Positions 32,432 through 41,521 of a stretch of DNA of 64,000 nt are shown in pieces (the first letter of the stretch is position 1; each line of letters begins with the position of its first letter). Origin of the DNA: Pseudomonas sp. StFLB209 (GTDB lineage Bacteria > Pseudomonadota > Gammaproteobacteria > Pseudomonadales > Pseudomonadaceae); NCBI RefSeq assembly GCF_000829415.1, contig NZ_AP014637.1:186001-250000 (forward strand), read 5' to 3'. The translations under genes were made by a program, and so were the position numbers. The notes beneath the pieces were generated by a model. The model worked only from the letters and a program-made list of their open reading frames with translations. It was not told the DNA's origin and searched no databases.

Positions 32432-33060
32432 CAGGCGGGCTCGGCAAACGGCGTCGGGTCACCACAGCCAATCCGTACGATCTGCGGCTCGCCATCGGAC
32501 AGGTTGATTACCGTGGAGGCCGAGACGCCGCCGATACCGCCGTCGATAATCAGGTCGACGTGGTGTTCAAGGCGGTCGCGCATATCCTCGGGGTCGCTCA
32601 GCGGCAAGCTGTCGCCGGGCAGGATCAGGCTGACGCTCATCATCGCCTCGCCCAGTTGCGCCAGCAACGCCTGGGCAATCGGATGCCCCGGCACCCGCAG
32701 GCCGATGGTGCGGCGCTTGGGATGCAGCACCAGACGCGGTACTTCACGGGTGGCGTTGAGGATGAAGGTATAAGGGCCGGGAGTATGGGCCTTGAGGGCG
32801 CGGAAAGCCCCGGTGTCGACCTTGGCAAACAGCCCCAGCTGCGACAGGTCGCAGCACATCAGGGTGAAATTGTGCTTGTCGTCCAGTTGGCGCAGGCGGC
32901 GGATACGCTCGATGGCGCTCTTGTCGCCGATCTGGCAGCCCAGGGCATAGGACGAGTCGGTCGGGTACACCACCAGCCCGCCGGCCTTGATGATCTCCAC
33001 CGCCTGTTTGATCAGGCGTGGTTGCGGGTTCTCCGGGTGGACCTGAAAGAATTGGCTCAC
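32431..33060 (-). CDS. yciO: Sua5/YciO/YrdC-family protein (YciO type)
   Basis: A 209-residue YrdC-fold protein, homologous to threonylcarbamoyl-AMP synthases but of the YciO branch whose own substrate is debated. Motifs: VVYPTDSSYALGCQIGDK, KRRTIGLRVPGHPIAQALL, SVSLILPGDSLPLSDPED. GTG 33060 (MSQFFQVHPENPQ) is chosen because AGGAAG lies 6 bases before it and E. coli YciO starts the same way; ATG 33078, overlapping the upstream stop as ATGA, is the alternative. Confidence 0.88.
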   Translation of the reverse strand: MSQFFQVHPENPQPRLIKQAVEIIKAGGLVVYPTDSSYALGCQIGDKSAIERIRRLRQLDDKHNFTLMCCDLSQLGLFAKVDTGAFRALKAHTPGPYTFILNATREVPRLVLHPKRRTIGLRVPGHPIAQALLAQLGEAMMSVSLILPGDSLPLSDPEDMRDRLEHHVDLIIDGGIGGVSASTVINLSDGEPQIVRIGCGDPTPFAEPA

Positions 33061-33074
33061 GGTAACTTCCTGTG

Positions 33075-33938
33075 TCATACAGCAGCAATCACGGGTTCTT
33101 GTTTGAAACGGTTCCATAGCGGCGGCAGATCTTCGGGCAGCGGCCGGTAAATACCGATTTCCGACCAGTGTCCCGGCCCGTGGAAATCGCTGCCGGCACT
33201 GACCAGCATGCCAAACTCCCGGGCCAGGATGGCCAGCGTACCGACCTGCTCGGCGGGCTGCATGCCGTTGACCGCTTCGATGGCATGGCCACCGGCCTGG
33301 AGAAAGTCGCCGACCAGGCGGCGTCGCTTGCTACGGGTGAAATCATAGTGCATCGGGTGTGCCAGGCTGACCCACGCGCCGGAAGCACGCAGGGTCGCGA
33401 CCGTTTCTTCAAGGGTCGGCCAGTGTTGCTTGACGTCCCCAAGCTTGCCGGCGCCCAGCCACTTGCGAAACGCCTCGCCACGATCCTTGACGTATCCGGC
33501 ATTGACCAGATAGTCGGCAAAGTGCGGCCTGGCCGGGGCATTGCCACTGTCGCCCAACGCCTGTTGCACGGCCCTTGCTCCCTGAAGAGCGCCGGGCATG
33601 CCCTTTAGTTCAAGTTTTCGGCTGATTTCCTCGGCGCGCAGCCAGCGCCCGTGGTGCAGGCGGTCGATGGCCTCTTTGAGCGCTGGGGCGTCGAGGGCAA
33701 AACCGTAACCCAATATATGGATGGTCGCCCCGCCCCAGGTGCACGACAACTCGACGCCGTTGATCAGTTGCATGCCCAGCTCGCGGGCCGCCGTGTGGGC
33801 TTCAGGCAGCCCTTCAATGGTGTCGTGGTCGGTCAGCGCCAGCACCCGCACGCCATTTTCATGAGCCCGGGCAACCACCCGCGCAGGGGCAAGGGCGCCA
33901 TCGGAGGCCGTACTGTGGCAGTGCAGATCAACAATCAT
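33075..33938 (-). CDS. rnm: PHP-domain nucleoside 3',5'-bisphosphate phosphatase / 5'-3' exonuclease (RNase AM type)
   Basis: 287 residues with the PHP metal motifs in order: [42 protein letters not shown] and [14 protein letters not shown]. Homologous to E. coli YciV/TrpH, which trims 5' ends of 5S/16S/23S rRNA and hydrolyses pAp. Divergent from yciB; upstream of yciO in the same operon. The reaction is inferred from family. Confidence 0.85.
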   Translation of the reverse strand: MIVDLHCHSTASDGALAPARVVARAHENGVRVLALTDHDTIEGLPEAHTAARELGMQLINGVELSCTWGGATIHILGYGFALDAPALKEAIDRLHHGRWLRAEEISRKLELKGMPGALQGARAVQQALGDSGNAPARPHFADYLVNAGYVKDRGEAFRKWLGAGKLGDVKQHWPTLEETVATLRASGAWVSLAHPMHYDFTRSKRRRLVGDFLQAGGHAIEAVNGMQPAEQVGTLAILAREFGMLVSAGSDFHGPGHWSEIGIYRPLPEDLPPLWNRFKQEPVIAAV

Positions 33939-34003
33939 GGGAGAGCTTTCGCGGTCTTGGATGTTTGTTATTATGCCGCCACATCCCGCTTCTGGCTGCC
34001 ATT

Positions 34004-34603
34004 GTGAAACAATTCATCGATTTCATCCCGCTGCTGCTGTTCTTCATCGTTTATAAAACCGACCCGCGTACTGTCGAGCTGCTCGGCCATCAAGTGTCGG
34101 TCGGCGGCATCTTCAGCGCCACCGCGGTGCTGATCATCAGCTCCGTGGTGGTCTACGGCGTGCTGTATTTCAAGCAGCGCATGCTCGAAAAAAGCCAGTG
34201 GCTGACCCTGGGGGCGTGCCTGGTGTTCGGTAGCCTGACCCTGGCGTTCCACAGCGAAACCTTCCTCAAATGGAAAGCCCCGGTGGTCAACTGGCTGTTC
34301 GCCCTGGCTTTTCTCGGCAGCCATTTCATTGGTGACAAGCCGCTGGTCCAGCGGGTCATGGGCCACGCGCTGACCCTGCCGCAAGCGGTCTGGGTACGCC
34401 TGAACATCGCCTGGATCATCTTCTTCGTATTCAGCGGCGCCGCCAACTTGTACGTAGCCTTTACCTATCAAGACTTCTGGGTCGACTTCAAGGTCTTCGG
34501 CAGCCTGGCCATGACCCTGGTATTCCTGGTCGGCCAGGGCCTGTACCTGGCCCGCTACCTGAGCGACTCCGCACCTGATTCTGCGACCAAACCCAAGGAC
34601 TGA
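34004..34603 (+). CDS. yciB: Inner-membrane septation/intracellular septation protein A
   Basis: A 199-residue membrane protein with about five helices, very close to IspZ/Yci[50 protein letters not shown] and [15 protein letters not shown]. It interacts with division and elongation proteins in enterics. GTG 34004 is chosen since family similarity begins there; the open frame 13 codons upstream is not conserved. Confidence 0.92.
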   Translation: MKQFIDFIPLLLFFIVYKTDPRTVELLGHQVSVGGIFSATAVLIISSVVVYGVLYFKQRMLEKSQWLTLGACLVFGSLTLAFHSETFLKWKAPVVNWLFALAFLGSHFIGDKPLVQRVMGHALTLPQAVWVRLNIAWIIFFVFSGAANLYVAFTYQDFWVDFKVFGSLAMTLVFLVGQGLYLARYLSDSAPDSATKPKD

Positions 34604-34604
34604 C

Positions 34605-34904
34605 ATGCTCTACGCCATCATTGCCACTGATACTGCGGACTCCCTGGAAAAACGCCTGAGCGTGCGCCCCGCTCACCTGGAGCGCCTCAACGCTCTGAAA
34701 GACGCCGGTCGTCTGGTGCTGGCTGGCCCTCACCCGGCCATCGACAGCAACGACCCAGGCCCGGCCGGCTTCAGCGGCAGCCTGATCGTCGCCGAATTCG
34801 AGTCGCTGGCTGCCGCGCAGAGCTGGGCCGAGGCCGACCCGTTCGTCGCCGCCGGTGTCTATGCCCAGGTTGTGGTCAAGCCGTTCCGTCAGGTTCTGCC
34901 CTGA
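34605..34904 (+). CDS. yciI: YciI-family protein
   Basis: 99 residues, ferredoxin-like YCII fold: [42 protein letters not shown] with the conserved His/Asp pair, and [19 protein letters not shown]. One base after the yciB stop, so co-translated. The enzymatic role is not settled (related to muconolactone isomerase-like proteins). Confidence 0.92.
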   Translation: MLYAIIATDTADSLEKRLSVRPAHLERLNALKDAGRLVLAGPHPAIDSNDPGPAGFSGSLIVAEFESLAAAQSWAEADPFVAAGVYAQVVVKPFRQVLP

Positions 34905-34939
34905 GCCGCGCACCTGTCATTGGCCCGATAGAGTAAGTC

Positions 34940-35617
34940 ATGAGCGAACTGTTATTGATTGACGATGACCAGGAGCTGTGTGAGCTGCTGGGCAGCTGGT
35001 TGTCCCAGGAAGGCTTTCAGGTGCGGGCCTGTCACGACGGTCAAAGTGCGCGCAAGGCCTTGAACGAGGCCGCCCCGGCGGCCGTGGTGCTGGATGTGAT
35101 GCTGCCTGATGGCAGCGGCCTGGAGTTGCTCAAGCAATTGCGCAATGAACACCCCGACCTGCCGGTGCTGATGCTCTCGGCCCGTGGCGAGCCGCTGGAC
35201 CGCATTCTGGGTCTGGAACTGGGCGCTGACGATTACCTGGCCAAGCCTTGCGACCCGCGTGAACTGACCGCACGGCTGCGCGCCGTGTTGCGCCGCAGCC
35301 ACCCGGTCAGCACTTCAAGCCAGCTTGAGTTGGGTGACCTGAGCTTCAGCCCGCTACGTGGCGTGGTCAGCATCGACGAAAAAGAGATGACCCTGACCGT
35401 CTCGGAAAGTCGCCTGCTTGAAGCGCTGCTCAGCCAGCCCGGCGAGCCACTGGACAAACAGGAACTGGCGCAACTGGCGCTGGGCCGCAAGCTGACATTG
35501 TATGACCGCAGCCTGGACATGCATGTCAGCAACCTGCGCAAGAAGATCGGCCCGCACCCGGATGGCCGGCCACGCATCGTGGCGTTGCGCAGTCGTGGCT
35601 ATTACTACAGCGTGTAG
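34940..35617 (+). CDS. cpxR: OmpR-family response regulator, CpxR-like
   Basis: 225 residues: receiver with LLIDDDQ, phospho-Asp in VVLDVMLPDGSG, Lys in YLAKPCDPREL; winged-helix output domain ending DMHVSNLRKKIG...RGYYYSV. With the Spy-like gene and sensor kinase downstream the order matches the Cpx-type locus PA3204-PA3206 of P. aeruginosa. A GTAAA-N6-GTAAA box after it fits CpxR binding. Cpx identity rests on context and motif style. Confidence 0.8.
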   Translation: MSELLLIDDDQELCELLGSWLSQEGFQVRACHDGQSARKALNEAAPAAVVLDVMLPDGSGLELLKQLRNEHPDLPVLMLSARGEPLDRILGLELGADDYLAKPCDPRELTARLRAVLRRSHPVSTSSQLELGDLSFSPLRGVVSIDEKEMTLTVSESRLLEALLSQPGEPLDKQELAQLALGRKLTLYDRSLDMHVSNLRKKIGPHPDGRPRIVALRSRGYYYSV

Positions 35618-35640
35618 AGGCGGCCGGGCGGCAATCCGTC

Positions 35641-35720
35641 TCGCTCGCGAAGGGGGTGAGACATTCGCAGCAGATACTGTGGTTTCAACGGCCTCTTCGC
35701 GAGCAAGCTCGCTCCTACAA
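35641..35720. repeat. REP-like pair downstream of cpxR
   Basis: CTCGCTCGCGAAGGGGGTGAG and, opposed, CTCTTCGCGAGCAAGCTCGCTCCTAC form a REP pair between the regulator and the Spy-like gene. Confidence 0.65.
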
Positions 35721-35724
35721 TCTC

Positions 35725-35740
35725 TTTACCCAAGCTTTAC
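35725..35740 (-). promoter_or_regulatory. CpxR box in front of the Spy-like gene
   Basis: TTTAC-N6-TTTAC on the plus strand, i.e. GTAAA-N6-GTAAA on the minus, within the CpxR consensus (GTAAA repeated at 4-8 bases), 84 bases before the Spy-like start. The regulator gene is directly upstream. Confidence 0.65.
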
Positions 35741-35823
35741 GCAGGGTTGACCGCGCTTGACCTTGATCTCCCTAAACTGGGCTCCAACGGCAACGAGCCG
35801 GACTGGAAATCAGGAGACACACC

Positions 35824-36270
35824 ATGCGCAAGACCCTTACCGCTCTGATGTTTGCCGCTGCCCTGCCAACCGTGGCCATGGCTGCACCCGTAGCCCCGGC
35901 AGACGGCCACGACGGCGGCCCGCGCTTTCACCAGGACCACGGCCCAGGCAAACACCGTGGCGGCCCATTCGGTGACCTGGACCTGAGCCGCGAGCAGCGC
36001 CAGCAGATCGGCAAACTGATGGGTGAACAGGCCCACGCCCGCAAGGAAATCAACGAGCGCTTCCTGGCCAAGCTGCCCGCGGCAGACCAGAAGGCCATGA
36101 AGGATGAGCTCGAAGCCAGCCGCACCAAGACTGACACCGCGATCCGTGGCTTGCTGACCCCTGAGCAGCAGAAGGAATTCGACGCCGACAAGAAAAAGCG
36201 CGAGGAACGTCGCGCCGAGTGGGCTGAATTCCAGGCCTGGAAAGCTGAAAAGGCCAAAAAGGCGCAATAA
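35824..36270 (+). CDS. Spy/CpxP-like periplasmic protein
   Basis: 148 residues. Signal peptide MRKTLTALMFAAALPTVAMA, then a His/Gly-rich segment (HDGGPRFHQDHGPGKHRGG), then helices with the LTxxQ-type motifs DLSREQRQQIGKLM and GLLTPEQQKEFDADK. Such proteins act as ATP-independent chaperones or as inhibitors of the Cpx sensor. Lies between regulator and kinase and has a CpxR box upstream and a terminator downstream. The C-terminus is Lys/Glu-rich. Confidence 0.85.
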   Translation: MRKTLTALMFAAALPTVAMAAPVAPADGHDGGPRFHQDHGPGKHRGGPFGDLDLSREQRQQIGKLMGEQAHARKEINERFLAKLPAADQKAMKDELEASRTKTDTAIRGLLTPEQQKEFDADKKKREERRAEWAEFQAWKAEKAKKAQ

Positions 36271-36295
36271 TCCCCCTCGTGATGTCATCATCGCG

Positions 36296-36323
36296 ACCCG
36301 GCATGCCCCGCATGCCGGGTTTT
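36296..36323 (+). terminator. Terminator between the Spy-like gene and the sensor kinase
   Basis: ACCCGGCATGC (36296-36306) pairs perfectly with GCATGCCGGGT (36310-36320) and is followed by TTTT. It would allow the Spy-like mRNA to be made in excess over the kinase. Confidence 0.8.
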
Positions 36324-36345
36324 CCCGTTGCAGAGAGGTTGCTCC

Positions 36346-37686
36346 GTGCGTTCATTGTTCTGGCGAATCCTGGCCAGTTTCTGGCTGGCCATAGCCCTGG
36401 TGGCAGGGCTGTCGATTCTGGTCGGGCACATGCTCAACCAGGATGCCTGGGTGCTTAACCGCCACCCGGTGCTCAACGAGCTGCCGCAGAAGTGGACCAA
36501 GCGCTTTGAGGAACAGGGGCCCGATGCCGCCCAGGATTACCTGGAAAAACTCAAGCATCGCCACCGCATTGATGTGCAGGTGCTCAACAGCAACGGTGAA
36601 GCGGTAATCCCCGGTACTTTCCCGCCCCGCGCCGCAGCCTTCGAAGCCCGCCAGAAAAACGACCCCAAGCAATTGCCGTGGCGGCGGCTGACCACCGAAT
36701 ACACCAGCGAGACCAGCGGCGAAACCTACCTGCTGATTTATCGCATTCCGCACCCTGAGCTTGAGCAGTGGCATCGCCAGAGCCTGGTCTGGCCGCTCAG
36801 CGCGCTGTTCATTGCCCTGGTGGTGCTGACCCTGTTCAGCCTGATGGTGACCCTGTCGATCACCCGCCCGCTGAGCCGCTTGCGCAGCGCGGTCTATGAC
36901 CTCGGCCAGACCAGCTATCAACAGCACAGCCTGGCGCAACTGGCCAACCGGCGTGACGAATTCGGCGTGCTGGCCAATGACTTCAACCGCATGGGCGCAC
37001 GTCTGCAAAGCCTGATCGGCAGCCAGCGTCAGTTACTGCGCGATGTGTCCCACGAATTGCGCTCGCCGCTGGCCCGGCTGCGTATCGCCCTGGCCTTGGC
37101 CGGCCGGGCCACCCCGCAAGAGCGGGAAAAACTCTGGCCACGCCTGGATCGCGAGTGCGACCGCCTCGAAGCGCTGATCAGCGAGATTCTGGCGTTGGCG
37201 CGGCTGGATGCTGACCTGGCCAAGGCCGAACCGGTGGACCTCAATGAACTGCTGCACCGGTTGCGCAACGATGCGTTGCTCGATGGCCTGCCACCGGACA
37301 TCGAGCTGCAGGTCGCCAACCCGCTGAGCGTTGAAGGCTGGCCGGACATGATCGAACGCGCCGTCGACAACCTGCTGCGCAACGCCCGACGCTTCAGCCC
37401 GCCGGAGCGCCCCGTACAACTGAGCGCCCAGCGCAGCGGCGAGCAGATCCGCATCAGCGTCCGCGATCACGGCCCCGGCGCACCGGCAGAGCATCTGGCA
37501 CAGCTGGGCGAGCCGTTCTTTCGTGCACCGGGTCAAACGGCTGCCGGTCATGGTTTGGGCCTGGCGATTGCCAAACGCGCCGCCGAACGGCACGGCGGCA
37601 GCCTGAGCCTGAGCAACCATCCCGACGGAGGCTTTGTGGCAATACTCGAACTGCCGCTGGTGCCAGTGAGCGGGCCTCCCGCTTAG
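36346..37686 (+). CDS. cpxA: Sensor histidine kinase, CpxA-like
   Basis: 446 residues. Helix at 6-28, periplasmic domain to about 150, second helix, then HAMP (TRPLSRLRSAVYDL). Phospho-acceptor His in LLRDVSHELRSPLARL; N-box DNLLRNARRFSP; G-boxes DHGPGAP and GHGLGLAIAKRAA. GTG 36346 follows GAGAGG at 7 bases; the longer frame from 36328 has no such site. Partner of the CpxR-like regulator. Confidence 0.85.
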   Translation: MRSLFWRILASFWLAIALVAGLSILVGHMLNQDAWVLNRHPVLNELPQKWTKRFEEQGPDAAQDYLEKLKHRHRIDVQVLNSNGEAVIPGTFPPRAAAFEARQKNDPKQLPWRRLTTEYTSETSGETYLLIYRIPHPELEQWHRQSLVWPLSALFIALVVLTLFSLMVTLSITRPLSRLRSAVYDLGQTSYQQHSLAQLANRRDEFGVLANDFNRMGARLQSLIGSQRQLLRDVSHELRSPLARLRIALALAGRATPQEREKLWPRLDRECDRLEALISEILALARLDADLAKAEPVDLNELLHRLRNDALLDGLPPDIELQVANPLSVEGWPDMIERAVDNLLRNARRFSPPERPVQLSAQRSGEQIRISVRDHGPGAPAEHLAQLGEPFFRAPGQTAAGHGLGLAIAKRAAERHGGSLSLSNHPDGGFVAILELPLVPVSGPPA

Positions 37687-37716
37687 CCGCTCATGCCCGC
37701 ACAGCAAACACGGCCC

Positions 37717-37814
37717 CTCTGTGGGAGCGACCTTGGTCGCGAAAGGGCCAGTAAAATCGGCACATCTGCTGTGAATGTAAAGTCGTCTTCACGAGCAAGC
37801 TCGTTCCCACAGAG
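37717..37814. repeat. BIME-type pair of inverted REP elements
   Basis: CTCTGTGGGAGCGACC with GGTCGCGA (from 37717) faces ACGAGCAAGCTCGTTCCCACAGAG (ending 37814). Outer ends are reverse complements. It follows the kinase gene and may protect its mRNA end. Confidence 0.75.
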
Positions 37815-37916
37815 AACCGCGCCGACCTTAACCGATCGGCATTAGTCCTACATTGCGGCTCGCGGCTAAAGCAGATCGCCGGCCGACGGATCGCCGCCCG
37901 GCCGCCCCCTATCGGG

Positions 37917-38477
37917 TCAGCCCTGCCAGGCGCTGACGAACGCTGCTGGATCTTCCTTGGCGGCCACACGGGGCGGGTTCTGCGGGGTGCCAAGGTATAG
38001 AAAACCCAGCACTTCTTCGTCATCACTCAGGCCAAAACCCTTGGCTACATGGGCCGAAAACGACAGCTCGCCGGTGCGCCAGACGCCGCCCAGGCCCAGC
38101 GCATAAGCCGCCAGCAACACCCCGTGGGCGGCGCAGCCGGTGGTCAGACGCTGTTCGCTGCGGGGCACCTTGGGGTGATCCTGCAAACGGGCGACCACCA
38201 CCACGACCAACGGCGCACGCAACGGCCCCAGGCGCGCCTTGTCCAGTTGTTGCGCGCTGGCCTCGGGGTCTTGCAGCAGCAGTGCTTCGGCCAGCAGGTC
38301 ACCCATGCGCTCACGGGCCGGGCCTTCGACGCTCAGGAAACGGTACGGCTTGAGCAGACCATGATCAGGCGCACGCAACGCCGCGCCGAACAGGATTTCA
38401 CGCTGCGCGGCATCCGGGGCCGGCTCGACCAGACGCGGGACCGAAACACGGTTGAGCAATACATCGAGCGCCTGCAT
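37917..38477 (-). CDS. Nitroreductase family protein, YdjA-like
   Basis: 186-residue FMN-binding flavoprotein. Short nitroreductase type, about the length of E. coli YdjA: NRVSVPRLVEPAPDAAQREILFGAALRAPDHGLLKPYRFL, AAHGVLLAAYALGLGGVWRTG and FLYLGTPQ. Substrate unknown. Monocistronic; divergent from trkH. Confidence 0.88.
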   Translation of the reverse strand: MQALDVLLNRVSVPRLVEPAPDAAQREILFGAALRAPDHGLLKPYRFLSVEGPARERMGDLLAEALLLQDPEASAQQLDKARLGPLRAPLVVVVVARLQDHPKVPRSEQRLTTGCAAHGVLLAAYALGLGGVWRTGELSFSAHVAKGFGLSDDEEVLGFLYLGTPQNPPRVAAKEDPAAFVSAWQG

Positions 38478-38634
38478 GGGCGAATCTCCTTGAAAGGTGG
38501 TCGGGCATTCTAGGCCACAGCGGCTATCAATAACGAGTGCAAACGCGATAAACAGCTACTCTTGGGCTAGCGGTTTACATGGCCTCAAGCGCAGGTAGAA
38601 TGGCGCCTCCTTCCCCACCCGTCCGAGCAGTTTC

Positions 38635-40089
38635 ATGGCGTTGCCGACCCTTCGCATCATCGGTTTTATCATCGGCATCTTCCTGATCACCCTGGCGATC
38701 TCGATGATCGTGCCGATGCTGACCCTGGTGATCTACGACCGTTTCGAAGACCTGCGCTCGTTCCTGTGGGCCAGCGCCATCACCTTTATCGCAGGTCTTG
38801 CGCTGGTGATGCCCGGGCGCCCGGAACATGTGCACCTGCGCCCGCGGGACATGTACATGCTGACCGTGTCGAGCTGGATCGTGGTGTGCATCTTCGCCGC
38901 CCTGCCGTTCTTGCTGACCACCCATATCAGCTATACCGACTCGTTCTTTGAAAGCATGTCGGGTATCACGGCCACCGGTTCAACCGTGCTTAACCACCTG
39001 GACAGCATGTCGCCGGGCATCCTGATCTGGCGCTCGATGCTGCACTGGCTGGGCGGCATCGGCTTTATCGGCATGGCGGTGGCGATCCTGCCGTTGCTGC
39101 GCATCGGCGGCATGCGGCTGTTCCAGACCGAGTCCTCGGACCGCTCGGAAAAGGTCATGCCCCGTTCGCACATGGTGGCCAAGTACATCATCCTCGCCTA
39201 TGTCGGCTTTACCGTGTTCGGCAGCCTGGCGTTCTGGTGGGCGGGCATGGGCATTTTCGATGCGATCAACCATGCGATGTCGGCGATCTCCACCGGCGGC
39301 TTCTCCACCTCGGACCTGTCGCTGGCCAAATGGCCGCAACCGGCGGTGCATTGGGTCGCAGTGGTGGTGATGATCCTCGGCAGCCTGCCCTTCACCCTGT
39401 ATGTGGCGACCCTGCGCGGCAACCGCAAGGCGCTGTTCAGGGATGAACAGGTGCAGGGGCTGCTGGGCCTGCTGCTGGTCACCTGGGCGCTGATGACCCT
39501 GTGGTACGGCCTGACCACTGACCTGCCATGGCTTGACGCCCTGCGCCACGTCGCGCTGAACGTCACCTCGGTGATCACCACCACCGGCTTTGCCCTGGGC
39601 GACTACAGCCTGTGGGGCAATTTCTCGCTGATGCTGTTTTTCTACCTGGGCTTCATCGGCGGTTGCTCCGGCTCGACGGCCGGCGGCGTGAAGGTGTTCC
39701 GCTTCCAGGTCGCCTACATCCTGCTCAAGGCCAACCTTAACCAGTTGATCCACCCGCGGGCGGTGATCAAGCAGAAGTACAACGGCCACCGGCTGGACGA
39801 CGAGATCGTGCGCTCGATCCTGACCTTTTCGTTCTTTTTCACCATCACCATCTGCGTGATCGCCCTGCTGCTGTCGCTGCTCGGCCTGGACTGGATGACC
39901 GCCCTGACCGGCGCGGCCAGCACCGTGTCCGGGGTCGGTCCGGGGCTGGGTGAAGTGATCGGCCCGGCCGGCAACTTCGCCAGCCTGCCGGATGCCGCCA
40001 AATGGATTCTGTCGGCCGGCATGCTGCTGGGCCGGCTGGAGATCATCACCATCCTGGTGCTGTGCGTACCCGCATTCTGGCGTCACTGA
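38635..40089 (+). CDS. trkH: Trk-system potassium uptake protein TrkH
   Basis: 484-residue K+ channel-like permease. Four MPM repeats with selectivity-filter loops: SGITATGSTVL, SAISTGGFSTSD, NVTSVITTTGFALGDY and STVSGVGPGLGEV; SGSTAGGVKVFRFQV is the family signature. Works with the NAD-binding TrkA subunit, which is not in the window. A long hairpin follows, before the Mpo1-like gene. Confidence 0.95.
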   Translation: MALPTLRIIGFIIGIFLITLAISMIVPMLTLVIYDRFEDLRSFLWASAITFIAGLALVMPGRPEHVHLRPRDMYMLTVSSWIVVCIFAALPFLLTTHISYTDSFFESMSGITATGSTVLNHLDSMSPGILIWRSMLHWLGGIGFIGMAVAILPLLRIGGMRLFQTESSDRSEKVMPRSHMVAKYIILAYVGFTVFGSLAFWWAGMGIFDAINHAMSAISTGGFSTSDLSLAKWPQPAVHWVAVVVMILGSLPFTLYVATLRGNRKALFRDEQVQGLLGLLLVTWALMTLWYGLTTDLPWLDALRHVALNVTSVITTTGFALGDYSLWGNFSLMLFFYLGFIGGCSGSTAGGVKVFRFQVAYILLKANLNQLIHPRAVIKQKYNGHRLDDEIVRSILTFSFFFTITICVIALLLSLLGLDWMTALTGAASTVSGVGPGLGEVIGPAGNFASLPDAAKWILSAGMLLGRLEIITILVLCVPAFWRH

Positions 40090-40097
40090 TGACGCGG

Positions 40098-40135
40098 CTT
40101 GTCGATCAGGGCTAGACTCAGACCTGATCGACAAG
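40098..40135 (+). other. Perfect 13-bp hairpin in front of the Mpo1-like gene
   Basis: CTTGTCGATCAGG (40098-40110) pairs with CCTGATCGACAAG (40123-40135), loop of 12. It begins 9 bases after the trkH stop and ends just before the AGGAC ribosome site. No T-run, so termination is unlikely. Confidence 0.7.
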
Positions 40136-40147
40136 AGGACGTCATGC

Positions 40148-40459
40148 ATGGAAAACGTCAGATCTTTCGCCAGTTTCGCGCAGTTCTATCCGTTCTATTT
40201 GCAGGAACACCGCAACAGCACCTGCCGGCGCCTGCATTTTGTCGGCACCAGCCTGGTGATCTTCCTGCTGGCGTTCGGTATCGGCAGTGGCCGCTGGTGG
40301 TTGCTGTGGTGGGTGCCATTGGCCGGTTATGGTTTCGCCTGGCTCGGGCACTACGTGTTCGAGAAAAACCGCCCGGCGACCTTCAAGCATCCGTTCTATA
40401 GCCTGCTGGCGGATTTCGTGATGTTCCGCGACATGCTGCTGGGCAAGGTGCCGTTCTGA
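40148..40459 (+). CDS. Mpo1-like/DUF962 membrane protein
   Basis: 103 residues. ASFAQFYPFYLQEHRNSTCRRLHFVGTSL and GYGFAWLGHYVFEKNRPATFKHPFYSLLADFVMF carry the conserved His residues of the DUF962/Mpo1 family; yeast Mpo1 is an Fe-dependent dioxygenase of 2-hydroxy fatty acids. Two or three hydrophobic segments (about 37-75). ATG 40148 with AGGAC upstream starts the conserved part. Confidence 0.85.
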   Translation: MENVRSFASFAQFYPFYLQEHRNSTCRRLHFVGTSLVIFLLAFGIGSGRWWLLWWVPLAGYGFAWLGHYVFEKNRPATFKHPFYSLLADFVMFRDMLLGKVPF

Positions 40460-40474
40460 AATGGCTTGCCGTGG

Positions 40475-40612
40475 ACCGGCCGAGCGGCGATCCGTCGGGC
40501 GGCGATGCGCTGTAGGACCGGCCGGGCGGCGATCCGCTTCAGCCGGGAAAACATTCGCCGCTGAGCGGCTACGCGGAAACCCCGTTCGCGGCTGAAGCCG
40601 CTCCTACGAGGC
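40475..40612. repeat. Cluster of REP-like elements
   Basis: GACCGGCCGAGCGGCGATCCG, GTAGGACCGGCCGGGCGGCGATCCGCTTCAGCC and GCGGCTGAAGCCGCTCCTACG in tandem and opposed orientation between two convergent genes. Confidence 0.7.
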
Positions 40613-41416
40613 CGTCACCGCGTGTTCTTCGCGCTGTTTCGCCGTGCCCTGCGCATCGGCCAGTCGATACAGTTCGATGGTGCCGTCCAGGTGTTCGATC
40701 AGCGCCGTGCAGGACTCGACCCAGTCACCGCAGTTGAGGTACTGCACATCCCCCACGTCGCGAATTTCCGCATGGTGGATATGCCCGCAGACCACGCCAT
40801 CCAGTCCTCGGCGCACGCATTCGTGGGCGATGGCCTGTTCGAAGTCGCTGATGAAGCTCACTGCGGTCTTGACCTTGTGCTTGAGGTACGCCGACAGCGA
40901 CCAGTAGCCATAGCCGTAGCGGGCGCGCCAGTGGTTGAGCCAGCGGTTGAGGGTCAGGGTGAATTCGTAGGCCGAGTCGCCCAGAAAAGCCAGCCAGCGG
41001 TGGTAGCGGGTAATCACGTCGAACTGGTCACCATGGATCACCAGCAGGCGCCGGCCGTCGACGGTGACGTGCTCGGCCTCATCCACCAATTGGATATTGC
41101 CAAGGATCAGCTTCGAGTAACGGCGCAGGAACTCGTCGTGGTTGCCGGTGATGTAGATCACCTCGGTGCCACGCTTGCTCATGGTCAGCAGGCGGCGGAT
41201 AACGTTGGTGTGCGCCTGGGGCCAGTACATGCCGCCGCGCATCTTCCAGCCATCGATGATGTCACCGACCAGGTAGATCGTGTCGGCCTGATAGCCTTTG
41301 AGGAAGGTCGACAGATGCTCGGCCTGGCAATCACGAGTGCCCAGGTGCACGTCGGAGATCCACAGGGTCCGTACCCGTTGCTTGCGGCTGGGTTTGGCGA
41401 ATTCGGCGCTGGTCAT
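40604..41416 (-). CDS. Calcineurin-type metallophosphoesterase (LpxH-like UDP-diacylglucosamine diphosphatase family)
   Basis: 270 residues with the metallophosphoesterase blocks LWISDVHLGTRD, YLVGDIIDGW, YITGNHDEFL, VIHGDQFD and VCGHIHHAEI. Sequence is of the larger LpxH2-like branch rather than the 240-residue LpxH, so the exact substrate is uncertain. ATG 41416 follows GGAGG at 6 bases; the open frame 21 codons upstream is rejected. About 30 C-terminal residues are polar. Confidence 0.85.
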   Translation of the reverse strand: MTSAEFAKPSRKQRVRTLWISDVHLGTRDCQAEHLSTFLKGYQADTIYLVGDIIDGWKMRGGMYWPQAHTNVIRRLLTMSKRGTEVIYITGNHDEFLRRYSKLILGNIQLVDEAEHVTVDGRRLLVIHGDQFDVITRYHRWLAFLGDSAYEFTLTLNRWLNHWRARYGYGYWSLSAYLKHKVKTAVSFISDFEQAIAHECVRRGLDGVVCGHIHHAEIRDVGDVQYLNCGDWVESCTALIEHLDGTIELYRLADAQGTAKQREEHAVTAS

Positions 41417-41521
41417 ACTGAACCTCCGGCAGGTTTTGGCGTAGCGTGCGCCTGACCGGTGAATTGAATATGACGTCAAGATGGCGTTAACGTGACAGCC
41501 GCCGGATTGCCGACCTGTCTG

